DNA of 32,705 nt from a virus: positions 1-32,705 of IMG/VR virus record IMGVR_UViG_3300028365_000011; one strand, given 5' to 3'. The first letter of the stretch is position 1, and each line of letters begins with the position of its first letter. Below, in pieces: positions 7,423-14,865 of this stretch. Under the pieces are notes generated by a model, which worked only from the letters and a program-made list of their open reading frames with translations, did no database searches and was not told the DNA's origin. The translations under genes were made by a program, and so were the position numbers.

Positions 7423-8317
7423 ATAATTTCCTAATTTTATTTTGTGTATTTTCATCAAAGTTGTCTAAGTTAGTAGGAAACTTTTTGTTAATAAAATATT
7501 CTTTATTTGCTATTATAACAGTATATCCGTTAGTTGTACACCATTCTTTTGCAGCATTAATCTTTGCTTTAGTTTTTTCGTCATACATTAGTTCTTCTGG
7601 TTTTACTTCTATTAATGTCTTTATATCATGATTTACAAAGTCAACAATATAAATATGTTCTTTATTATTATAGACATATGGAATTCTAATAGTTTCGTAT
7701 TCTGCATCTTTATCGAAGTATTGGTATAGTGCTTCCCAAGAACTTCTATATTTTTTATTTTTATAAAATGCATCCCAATGCGTATTTCTATTATTTGAGT
7801 TAGGAGTAAAAGTACCGTTTAATATTTTTTCTTTCATGATATTACTACGATGTAGTTTATCTTCTGCTGACATAACTGTTCCATACATGCCGTTTTTTGA
7901 ACCAATGTTAGCTTGACTAATTTTTTGCTTAGTTTCTGCTGTGACTGTTGTAGAATAAGGATAATTGCCTTTTGTCCCTTTATTCCAAGGAATGCCTGTA
8001 TTTAGATTTTCTTTTATCTTATCACCGTGTATTAGTTGACACGCGGCGCCGCCGATCTTTGAGGTAACTGCCCTTGCTGCTTTTTCAGCATCGACCCTGA
8101 TAGAAACGTCTATACTATATAGTCTGTCAAATGTATTCTTCCATACAGGATGGCCGGTCATTATCCTTCTTTTACATAAACGGATATCTCTTTCTGTAGT
8201 TAATGTTAATCCGTTAGATAACTTTATTTCATTTACTGATATGATTTCCGCAAATAGAGTTTGGTTTAAATTTTTTAGAATATTATTAAAATTAGTAATA
8301 TCAAATATCTTTGCCAT
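7409..8317 (-). CDS. Free-standing homing endonuclease in the uvsW break, gp4-like nuclease core
   Basis: 302 residues lying between the two halves of the uvsW split intein. Residues about 107-165 carry NUMOD3-type DNA-binding repeats (GIPWNKGTKG and TAETKQKISQANIG). The C-terminal nuclease core has RSSWE (E195), IRIPY, IYIVDF (D226), LIEVKP (E237, K239) and a closing AAKEWC block. These five elements appear in the same order in the phage head-completion nuclease gp4 encoded at 27798-28232, so the fold is of the PD-(D/E)XK type. It has its own late promoter (TATAAATA at 8342-8349) and a strong AAAGGAG ribosome site. Expected role: cleave intein-less uvsW alleles to spread the insertion. It is more AT-rich than the helicase genes beside it. 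Confidence 0.88.
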   Translation of the reverse strand: MAKIFDITNFNNILKNLNQTLFAEIISVNEIKLSNGLTLTTERDIRLCKRRIMTGHPVWKNTFDRLYSIDVSIRVDAEKAARAVTSKIGGAACQLIHGDKIKENLNTGIPWNKGTKGNYPYSTTVTAETKQKISQANIGSKNGMYGTVMSAEDKLHRSNIMKEKILNGTFTPNSNNRNTHWDAFYKNKKYRSSWEALYQYFDKDAEYETIRIPYVYNNKEHIYIVDFVNHDIKTLIEVKPEELMYDEKTKAKINAAKEWCTTNGYTVIIANKEYFINKKFPTNLDNFDENTQNKIRKLYEIS

Positions 8318-8330
8318 AAATACTTCTCCT

Positions 8331-9356
8331 TTAGTTGTATGTATTTATATCAATAACATCTAACTCATCAGTTAATAGATCTGCTCTAACCCATCCTTTG
8401 TTGGTTAAAAATTTATGGTTAGCTGTGACTTTAGTAATACTACCGTTATTAAACTCCAACTCTAGCATATCCTCAGAGCTACTGTTGGGTAGATTTTTGT
8501 GTACTTTAACAATAACGTCTTCTTTGTACGTGTTTGTTTTTTCGCATAGATTAATTACTGCGTCTCCAACTCTTAGGTTTTTAATAGCAATCTTTCCTGT
8601 TGGTGTAGTAATTAAGGTGTCGCCGTCAAGACACTCGTCTACTATAACAGTAGTCACACCTTCTAAAAATTCTGCCAAGCTGAGAACTAAAAGTCCTTCT
8701 TTGTTACGCTTGTTGAGTATGTTGAGACTTTGCCAAGTACAGATTGTGTGTGTTTTACCTAGTTCTTTTCTGTCTCCAAAGTAAACGCCTACATCTAATC
8801 CACAGTTGATATAATCCTCTTCTGTTTGCTCAACTAGACTTTTGTTAGGAACAATAATTAAACTCCTGCCGAACACTTCGCACATCTTAGATAATGTTGC
8901 TGTGATAATTGTTTTGCCTGCGCCAGTTGCAATTTGCTGCAAGCTTTGCGGATTTTGTATAAAGTTGTTGATTGCTTCGACTTGATAGTCTCGTAGTATA
9001 ATAGGGTCGCCCTCAGCAGGATGACCTTTTGGCCAAACTGTGGTGCCCCAGTAGTTGGCATCAATGGTTTGAAAATTTAATTCAATCGTTGTTCTCTTGT
9101 CAACAATCTCTGAAATGTTTATCTTATTCTTTTCAAGTATTGGTAATAATACGTCTAAATGGCTTAGATATCCTGCGCCACCTATGCCAAAAAAGCCGAC
9201 TTTGCCGTCCCAGCGACCCAATTTAAATTGCGGCATATGCTTTGCATACGGTACTTCAAATTTTAATGCGTTGGAGAGTTGTCTCCGTACGGCTACTGAC
9301 AATCCTTCAAACTTTATATTTACTTCGTCTTCGATTATTAATTTACATAAACCCAT
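8331..9356 (-). CDS. uvsW: UvsW helicase, N-terminal part with N-terminal half of a split intein
   Basis: 341 residues. Residues 1-241 are the helicase N-terminus: a small N-terminal domain, the LRDYQVEAI Q-type motif near 121, the Walker A motif ATGAGKT (143-149), and VIVDE at the end. Cys242 starts an intein (CLDGDTLITTPTGK) of 100 residues that includes block B, TANHKF, and then stops. The break is therefore inside the DECH box, between VDE and CHQ. Splicing with 6583-7422 would give a helicase of about 485 residues, close to T4 UvsW (503). The start at 9356 is one base after the upstream stop (TAA T ATG); the longer frame to 9383 lies inside the neighbour. The intein N-part has the canonical split length. 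Confidence 0.92.
   Translation of the reverse strand: MGLCKLIIEDEVNIKFEGLSVAVRRQLSNALKFEVPYAKHMPQFKLGRWDGKVGFFGIGGAGYLSHLDVLLPILEKNKINISEIVDKRTTIELNFQTIDANYWGTTVWPKGHPAEGDPIILRDYQVEAINNFIQNPQSLQQIATGAGKTIITATLSKMCEVFGRSLIIVPNKSLVEQTEEDYINCGLDVGVYFGDRKELGKTHTICTWQSLNILNKRNKEGLLVLSLAEFLEGVTTVIVDECLDGDTLITTPTGKIAIKNLRVGDAVINLCEKTNTYKEDVIVKVHKNLPNSSSEDMLELEFNNGSITKVTANHKFLTNKGWVRADLLTDELDVIDINTYN
8342..8349 (-). promoter_or_regulatory. Late promoter TATAAATA of the uvsW-break endonuclease
   Basis: Perfect late octamer lying inside the last codons of the UvsW intein N-part. The predicted leader is about 18 bases and contains AAAGGAG. Confidence 0.65.
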
Positions 9357-9357
9357 A

Positions 9358-10557
9358 TTATCTTTTTCTGTTCTTTGAATCACTGTCTTTGACTAGCTGT
9401 ATTACTAAATCAGAGTGGTCTGTACTGTACGCATCAACATGTGTATTCATTATCGATTGGTTTGATAAATTTAATGTACAGGCTGGCTTCCACTTGCTAT
9501 TGAGCAACACTTTTGGAAGCTTGTTATTATTAATGTACACTATTTTTGTAGTTTCGTCAACCCAGTTGTTGAGAGCTTGCTCGCGTATATAGTCATTAAC
9601 AGTGGGGCCTGGAGTTGATGTTACTCGGAACAGAGCAGATTGCTGCTGGCTGGCAATGTTTGAAAATGCACCATGCACTGAAGAAACTTGATCAAGTGCA
9701 TGTTGTTTGTTAACTATAACCAACATTGGAAATCGATCCAATGTTGTAAGGGCAGCAGCTATATCATTCATGCTATTTGACTCGCAAGTCATGCTCATAA
9801 TTGGGCAATCTCTGCTAAGGATTTCTGAAATTATTCCTTCAGGAACTTCAATGTCAACATGCCCTAGCCCGTATTTAAATCTTCGGTCATAGAGCTTGAT
9901 ATTGCGATTAATGTCAGTAATGTCAATTTCTTGTGTGATCAATTCAACTGCTGCCGATCTTAGATTTAACATTTTGTTGTTGTAAATCCCAGGCACATAA
10001 GCAGACTTATTAGCAGTTATATCTGCAATCTCTTGTGCCATTGCAATGAGTGTGTTATCGATGTTAAAATTCCTATCTCTAAAGGTGTCTACTACAGTTG
10101 TAACACTCGACTCTGTTAGGGCAAAATAATGCGATTTATCGCCCTTTTTATGAAAGTAGCTGGTTGTTCCGTGTTTTCTAATAGCTTCGACTGCTGCAAT
10201 GATTTTTTTGTTAAAAGGAAACGTTATCTTGATCCACCGTGCATGTTGACTATTATTTGTTAAGATTGATGACTCGTTGCCATCTGATTTTTCAATTACG
10301 GTTATAGTTTTTGATCTATCAATGTAACGCAGAGGTTTACCGGTTGTGGACATTGCCATTGTTAAGTCTGTGATTCCCAAGGCAAGTAATTCATCTTGAT
10401 AATTAACCAACTTTTCCTTGGCTAGTTCGTACTGGCGGTCAGTTAGAGAAACGTTTCTCAATAACTGCGAACGTAAGCTCTTTAAGACTGGATTATCAGC
10501 CGGAGAGAGCTCGACCTCATTAATTTTAAAAATTACGTCTTCGATTGTTTGTGTCAT
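9358..10557 (-). CDS. Conserved hypothetical protein upstream of uvsW
   Basis: 399 residues, not assigned. The N-terminal 60 residues contain LRNVSLTDRQYELAKEKLVNY, a pattern I recall from unnamed proteins in marine T4-like phages. The middle has WIKITFPFNKKIIAAVEAI, and the last third has FPMLVIVNKQHALDQVSS and TKIVYINNNKLPKVLL, which alternate strands and helices like a helicase-type RecA fold. I find no Walker A motif, so ATPase activity is unlikely. It ends one base before uvsW and is probably co-transcribed with it. A sigma70-like promoter lies directly before its ATG, suggesting early expression. A role in recombination or repair with UvsW is inference from position. Confidence 0.68.
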   Translation of the reverse strand: MTQTIEDVIFKINEVELSPADNPVLKSLRSQLLRNVSLTDRQYELAKEKLVNYQDELLALGITDLTMAMSTTGKPLRYIDRSKTITVIEKSDGNESSILTNNSQHARWIKITFPFNKKIIAAVEAIRKHGTTSYFHKKGDKSHYFALTESSVTTVVDTFRDRNFNIDNTLIAMAQEIADITANKSAYVPGIYNNKMLNLRSAAVELITQEIDITDINRNIKLYDRRFKYGLGHVDIEVPEGIISEILSRDCPIMSMTCESNSMNDIAAALTTLDRFPMLVIVNKQHALDQVSSVHGAFSNIASQQQSALFRVTSTPGPTVNDYIREQALNNWVDETTKIVYINNNKLPKVLLNSKWKPACTLNLSNQSIMNTHVDAYSTDHSDLVIQLVKDSDSKNRKR

Positions 10558-10592
10558 AATGTAATACTAGCATATTACATATAGTGTGTCAA
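10558..10592 (-). promoter_or_regulatory. Sigma70-like promoter of the 399-aa gene
   Basis: TTGACA (10587-10592), a 17-base spacer, TAGTAT (10564-10569), then six bases to the ATG on the minus strand. The layout is the same as at the primase gene. The -35 lies in the end of the gene at 10575-11420. Confidence 0.45.
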
Positions 10593-11420
10593 GTTATTCA
10601 GTGGGATGCCTTGCTCAATTTCTGCAATGGTATATTCTGTGTGTGCAAGATCGTTTAGCCACTGTTGCCTATCTGGCATTATAGGGTTTTCAATTTGCGT
10701 TAGGTCGTGCAACGCTACGTCCCATGCCAGGCTGTTCGGACCTACAAACGCCGGCACTCCTTCTCTAACAGCCTGGATTCCGGGATTGCTGCTCCAGTTA
10801 ACAACACTCCATGCATCTTTGTAGTGTAAATCGTAGTCGTCGTACGATCCCTTAATCAACCGAGGCTGTTGTATACTTACATTTTTGTATTCAAGATTAT
10901 TATATGATATTGGGCAACGAGGATGAGGCCGGACAACAATTTCTCTATCAGTGTGTTGTCGTATAGTATTGATTGACACCGATAAGTATGTATTAATTGT
11001 CGGTAAATTGACCCATTGTAGGCTTTTATTGTGTTGACAACAAATATAAATAGGGCCGCCGTGGCTGCGCCAGGGTTTTAGATCAAGTCCGAGCTGATTG
11101 GCGCGATTGCTGTTGTTGCCCTTGGGAGAAAAGTATGCCTCCCTGTTTATTCCATTGAGACCTACTTTCCATGTAATGCCTCGTTGCAGGCCGCCAACCT
11201 CGAGTACTATTACATTTCGGCCAGTTTTTCTAAAATAATCCCATATCGGCTTATTGCCAACCATCCTTCCGGCCCACAGAACACTCCATATTACAGCAAC
11301 GTCAGCATGCATATCATCATCCAGTGATCTGTGGCCTGCGTCGATTAGGCTTTTTTCAAACGCATCAAACACAGGTTTGCTGTTGAGTGCGCCATATTCT
11401 CTGAAGAGAGTGAATTTCAT
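10575..11420 (-). CDS. Capsule/glycan biosynthesis-type protein
   Basis: 281 residues starting MKFTLFREYGALNSKP. The C-terminal half carries the pattern of Kdo-transferase-like capsule proteins: REIVVRPHPRCP (near 181-192), a short gap, then DAWSVVNWSSNPGIQAVREGVPAFVGP. The same order (RPHP..., then AWAVVNHNSS...) occurs in 12289-13209, and a looser version in 13196-14014, so the three are paralogues. In bacteria related folds transfer sugars to build capsule. Here the acceptor is unknown; a phage-encoded glycan on the virion, on DNA, or altering the host surface are possible. It shares a bidirectional promoter region with the plus-strand glycosyltransferase at 11459. Confidence 0.72.
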   Translation of the reverse strand: MKFTLFREYGALNSKPVFDAFEKSLIDAGHRSLDDDMHADVAVIWSVLWAGRMVGNKPIWDYFRKTGRNVIVLEVGGLQRGITWKVGLNGINREAYFSPKGNNSNRANQLGLDLKPWRSHGGPIYICCQHNKSLQWVNLPTINTYLSVSINTIRQHTDREIVVRPHPRCPISYNNLEYKNVSIQQPRLIKGSYDDYDLHYKDAWSVVNWSSNPGIQAVREGVPAFVGPNSLAWDVALHDLTQIENPIMPDRQQWLNDLAHTEYTIAEIEQGIPLNNLTHYM

Positions 11421-11421
11421 A

Positions 11422-11448
11422 GTTAAATACCTTACTACTGTATTTAAA
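11422..11448. promoter_or_regulatory. Overlapping face-to-face late-type promoters
   Basis: GTTAAATA on the plus strand (11422-11429) and TTTAAATA on the minus strand (11441-11448) form an 8-bp perfect inverted repeat with a 9-base centre. Both are predicted to start transcription at 11435, driving the genes at 11459 and 11420. Each has two mismatches from consensus. Confidence 0.4.
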
Positions 11449-11458
11449 GGATTTACGC

Positions 11459-12301
11459 ATGAACGATATAACTGTGGTTACTACATTTCACAAAGCTGGA
11501 ATGGACTTGTATGGACAACGATTTTTAGACAGCTTTGCTCAACGAGTAGACAAGAAAGTCAAACTTTTAGTATACACCGAGCATTGTCAACCTGTTAATC
11601 CAGATGAGAATCAAATTACAATTCTTGATGCAGCACTTGCGTTGCCCGACTTAAATGCGTTTAAACTACGATGGAGAGATGATCCAAAAGCAAACGGAAT
11701 TCCGCCTGCTGACATTCGTGCAAAACGGCATCGTGACCGTCACAAAGCATTCAAGTGGGATGCTGTACGGTTTGCCAACAAGACCTACGCGGTATACGAC
11801 GCTTGTAGACGCTGTAAGGACTGGTGTGTGTGGATGGATGCCGACACGTTTGTACACAGTGATTGGAGTTTTGATCAGTTCAAAGGATGCTTGCCTGATA
11901 CCAGTTGGATCACATATGTGGGCAGAGGTAAAGGGTCGCAAACTTGGCCCGAGTGCGGATTCTATGGCATGAATTTAAACAATTTTGATTGCCAAGAATT
12001 TTTAAAAGAATTTGAAAGAGTTTACGCCGATGCCGAAAACGGTATCTTTCTACTCGAAGAATGGCACGACAGCTTTGTGTTCGGCGATATTGTAAACAGA
12101 ATGAAGAAGGTTGCTCCTAATGTGCTAGATTACAGTGCCGAGATGTATATGAAAACAGCAAAGACCGGCGGCGGAGGGCATCCCCTTATCAATACCAAGC
12201 TAGGACAATGGATTGACCACATGAAGGGCAACCGTAAGCACAATGGCAAAAGCTTGACACAGGACATTATAGTAGCACGAAATGAAGGTTATTGGCAGTA
12301 G
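11459..12301 (+). CDS. Glycosyltransferase, GT-A fold
   Basis: 280 residues starting MNDITVVTTFHKAGMDLYG. The sugar-nucleotide/metal motif is WMDADTF (D127-A-D129), preceded by a Rossmann-type N-terminus with beta strands VKLLVYTEH and ITILDAA, and by DAVRFANKTYAVYDA, the usual helix before the DxD strand. The region GFYGMNLNN to LLEEWHDSFVFGDI would form the acceptor side. It is on the plus strand within a minus-strand carbohydrate block, has an AAAGGA ribosome site, and its 3' end overlaps the convergent gene at 12289-13209 by 13 bases. Donor and acceptor sugars cannot be told from the sequence. Confidence 0.85.
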   Translation: MNDITVVTTFHKAGMDLYGQRFLDSFAQRVDKKVKLLVYTEHCQPVNPDENQITILDAALALPDLNAFKLRWRDDPKANGIPPADIRAKRHRDRHKAFKWDAVRFANKTYAVYDACRRCKDWCVWMDADTFVHSDWSFDQFKGCLPDTSWITYVGRGKGSQTWPECGFYGMNLNNFDCQEFLKEFERVYADAENGIFLLEEWHDSFVFGDIVNRMKKVAPNVLDYSAEMYMKTAKTGGGGHPLINTKLGQWIDHMKGNRKHNGKSLTQDIIVARNEGYWQ

Positions 12302-13209
12302 TTTCGCATGTGCTGCCAACACTTGCCTGACGACAGTTCTTCAAAGTTCCAATGAAACATGCTAACACGTTCTAGCCAAGATTGTCTATCAAACCGCCCA
12401 GGGCTTTCAATCTTACTAAAGTCTGTCTCAGCAACTTCCTTGCATTGACTGTTTACTGGGTCTGTTACAAATCCATAATATCCTTGAATTAGTGGGCCAA
12501 CTATAGAACTACTGTTATGGTTAACCACTGCCCATGCCTTTTGCAGATCGACGTCTAATGTTGTGCCAATGCTGACTTTGCAGTTAGCAAGTGTTGTAAT
12601 TCGACTGTTACTTATGTATTCTCTTGCTCTCTTGTCGCCAGGATGAGGTCGTATAATTATCCGCCTGCTGCTGTATTTTCGTATCTCGGTTACAGTTTTG
12701 ACTATCCAATCAGTTACAGATTGTGTTCCCATACTCCAACCTCCGTTTCGCTGACAACAAAGGATAATGTTTAGCCCAACTGTTTTATAATCTTCTAGTT
12801 TTATGCCAGTGTGTCTACTAATTTGTTGCCAACGCTTTACATCAGGAGCAGTGTCGCAATAAATACCAGTAGACGGAAACACATCATTGAAGCTGTATCT
12901 TAAGTAACCATGCGGATTTATTTTGTCTTTGTACAGAAATAAGTTGGCGTCTGCTGCTACTACATATTTCTTATTTTTTATTTGCGTTTTTATTACATTG
13001 CTTCTAAGTTGCAAATGTGCAGTAGAAGTATTGGCGTACACCCATCCTTGTATCACTCCAACATCGCATTCAACTAAATCGTTGCCGGCATGAAGTAATC
13101 CGATATCGCCGGTTTTGTTAGCACCTTCTACAAACTTTTTAAGCAATAATTCTTTTTGCAAGTTAGTGTTTTTTAACGGGACCGATTTAAGATAACTAAC
13201 TACCTTCAT
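12289..13209 (-). CDS. Capsule/glycan biosynthesis-type protein, paralogue of 10575-11420
   Basis: 306 residues. The C-terminal half has RIIIRPHPGDKRAREYI (near 190-206), then LQKAWAVVNHNSSSIVGPLIQGYYGFV, the same order as in the 10575 gene and like Kdo-transferase-type capsule proteins. The N-terminal half includes NLILCC-like strand NIILCCQRNGGWSMG. The gene starts inside the last codons of 13196-14014 (14-base overlap) and ends 13 bases into the opposite-strand glycosyltransferase. The family fold is likely glycosyltransferase B-type; the exact reaction is unknown. Having three diverged paralogues in a row suggests stepwise building of one glycan, which is inference. Confidence 0.72.
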   Translation of the reverse strand: MKVVSYLKSVPLKNTNLQKELLLKKFVEGANKTGDIGLLHAGNDLVECDVGVIQGWVYANTSTAHLQLRSNVIKTQIKNKKYVVAADANLFLYKDKINPHGYLRYSFNDVFPSTGIYCDTAPDVKRWQQISRHTGIKLEDYKTVGLNIILCCQRNGGWSMGTQSVTDWIVKTVTEIRKYSSRRIIIRPHPGDKRAREYISNSRITTLANCKVSIGTTLDVDLQKAWAVVNHNSSSIVGPLIQGYYGFVTDPVNSQCKEVAETDFSKIESPGRFDRQSWLERVSMFHWNFEELSSGKCWQHMRNYCQ

Positions 13210-14014
13210 TTAAAATGTTCCATGCATACCCATTTTTCATTTCAAAATTTGTAAATTGACAGTACGACAAGTGTGCAGCAAATGCAGTCAGTGTGTCCTT
13301 TGATGGAACTGTTGCGCTGTTTATATCGTCAATTGACGTATGACACAGAACAGATGCTGCATTAGGTGCAAGAGCAATTGCCGGAACGCTGTAAAGCAAT
13401 GCTTCGGTTGCCGCAATACTGTTGAACGTTATTAAACAATATGCATTATCTAACGCGCTCCAGATTGTATTGGTTGTTATTCGTTCGTGCCTGTCAGGCT
13501 TTAGTCTAATTTCAATAGGGCGGTCTGTTTGTGTTTTGATTTTGGCAATGGTTTCTTCCATCCATTTGTCTAAGTTTTTGTTATAGAATTTCATTACTTT
13601 TTCACTAGGCGGGCAAACTAATATTGTGTTACCAGACCCTGGTTCTCTATATCTCCACTGTAAACTGGACAGCCTGTCAGTGTTGCGGTCAATGATTGGT
13701 CCTAGGTTTTGAAGAGCACCCTTGGTAATACGATGGTACATCTTTACTTTAGTATTCAGGGGCTGTAGATATCCAGTGTCAATTGAATAAAAGTCTCTAT
13801 TAGTATCTGCACATAGTTTTAATGCTCGCTGGCTTGTACTACCAAGACCTCTAATTACCATTGGCGTAGATGTATCTTTTTCTGTTTCAAGGTCGCTAAT
13901 ATTACCATGTGCACCAATTACAAAGCTTTCGAGGCATGGGTCGTACACCAGTCCTTTTTTGGCTATATTAAAATCGCCTACGTCTGGCGCGATTGCTGTA
14001 ACTTTTATTCCCAT
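13196..14014 (-). CDS. Glycan-related protein, paralogue family; reading frame open further upstream
   Basis: 272 residues from the ATG at 14014, preceded by AAGGAG twelve bases upstream. It opens GIKVTAIAPDVGDFN and includes YHRITKGALQNLGPII, IEIRLKPDRHERI and YCLITFNSIAATEALLYSVPAIALGP-like YSVPAIALAPNAA, the counterpart of the RPHP and VVN segments in its two neighbours. The frame stays open about 50 more codons upstream to 14168, with protein-like composition (EVYISDLLYSDKIK), no ATG or GTG and only one TTG (14047). That extension begins at a run of nine A residues that ends the preceding glycosyltransferase gene. So the true product may be longer, made by frameshifting or from a rare start. 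Confidence 0.68.
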   Translation of the reverse strand: MGIKVTAIAPDVGDFNIAKKGLVYDPCLESFVIGAHGNISDLETEKDTSTPMVIRGLGSTSQRALKLCADTNRDFYSIDTGYLQPLNTKVKMYHRITKGALQNLGPIIDRNTDRLSSLQWRYREPGSGNTILVCPPSEKVMKFYNKNLDKWMEETIAKIKTQTDRPIEIRLKPDRHERITTNTIWSALDNAYCLITFNSIAATEALLYSVPAIALAPNAASVLCHTSIDDINSATVPSKDTLTAFAAHLSYCQFTNFEMKNGYAWNILNEGS

Positions 14015-14136
14015 AACGCTTGGTTTCTCCTTATAATATTTTTGCAAAGGATCGATTATATTATGTAAATAATTCTCTAACGTGGTTTTTATTTTGTCCG
14101 AATATAGTAGATCCGAGATGTATACTTCTGTTTTAG

Positions 14137-14865
14137 TTAACTTTTTTTTTGAGACTCTATGATATTTTTATAATAGCTTGCTTGTGCTCTATACCAATCG
14201 TTTGAATATTCGCAATCTTGATATTGTTCAAACCACGGGCCACCTTCTGTGTAATGAATAAGATCAGGTTTGCCATCAGTGGGTTCGTTGTACCATCCTA
14301 CTAACCAATTCCAGGTGTGACTTATTTTGCCAACTTCGTAATCGTCTAACCAACTAAATCGATGAAGATATGCACCGGTAATAGTTTCGTCATTTACTAT
14401 TTCTTTGTTAAGAACTTTGTTGGAACTGTGCGAACAATTAAACAATACCATACTAGACCAGTTCTTTCGTGGATACTGATGCTGCTGTTGCCCATCCATC
14501 TTGGTACCTTCCTCGGGGGTGTAGTCATGTTGAGCACACATTACAGCATACTGATCGTCAACTTGATCAAATAATTCTTTGATGTCTGTTTTAAAAATCA
14601 TGTCGCAATCAATAAACAATGCCCAACCTTCAAAGTTACAAAGTTCTGGTACTAAAAATCTAGTAAAAGTAAATTCCGTTGATGCAAGAGCATCTATTGG
14701 TCTGCTATACAGCCCCTTCTTCTTTAGCTCTTTTTGTTTTAACGGAATTACCTCAACTGGAACACTGGCTGTATCAAGTATGCTTTGTTTACAAACTTGA
14801 TAAGCAATGTCTTCTCTGCTGTCCCAACCTACAAATATTTTTAATGGTTTAATCTCTTCGTTCAA
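14137..14865 (-). CDS. Glycosyltransferase, GT8-like
   Basis: 242 residues starting MNEEIKPLKIFVGWDSREDIAYQ, a typical opening for GT-A enzymes that act on activated nucleotide sugars. The metal-binding motif is ALFIDCDMIF with D86-C-D88. STEFTFTRFLVPEL just before it is the usual substrate-side helix, and SSMVLFNCSHSSN and LPDLIHYTEGGPWF-like DLIHYTEGGPWFEQ later are family-typical blocks. It overlaps the downstream end of the nucleotidyltransferase gene by 17 bases and ends in nine A residues followed by GTTAA. A slip of one base back there would fuse it to the next gene. The sugar specificity is unknown. Confidence 0.88.
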   Translation of the reverse strand: MNEEIKPLKIFVGWDSREDIAYQVCKQSILDTASVPVEVIPLKQKELKKKGLYSRPIDALASTEFTFTRFLVPELCNFEGWALFIDCDMIFKTDIKELFDQVDDQYAVMCAQHDYTPEEGTKMDGQQQHQYPRKNWSSMVLFNCSHSSNKVLNKEIVNDETITGAYLHRFSWLDDYEVGKISHTWNWLVGWYNEPTDGKPDLIHYTEGGPWFEQYQDCEYSNDWYRAQASYYKNIIESQKKS

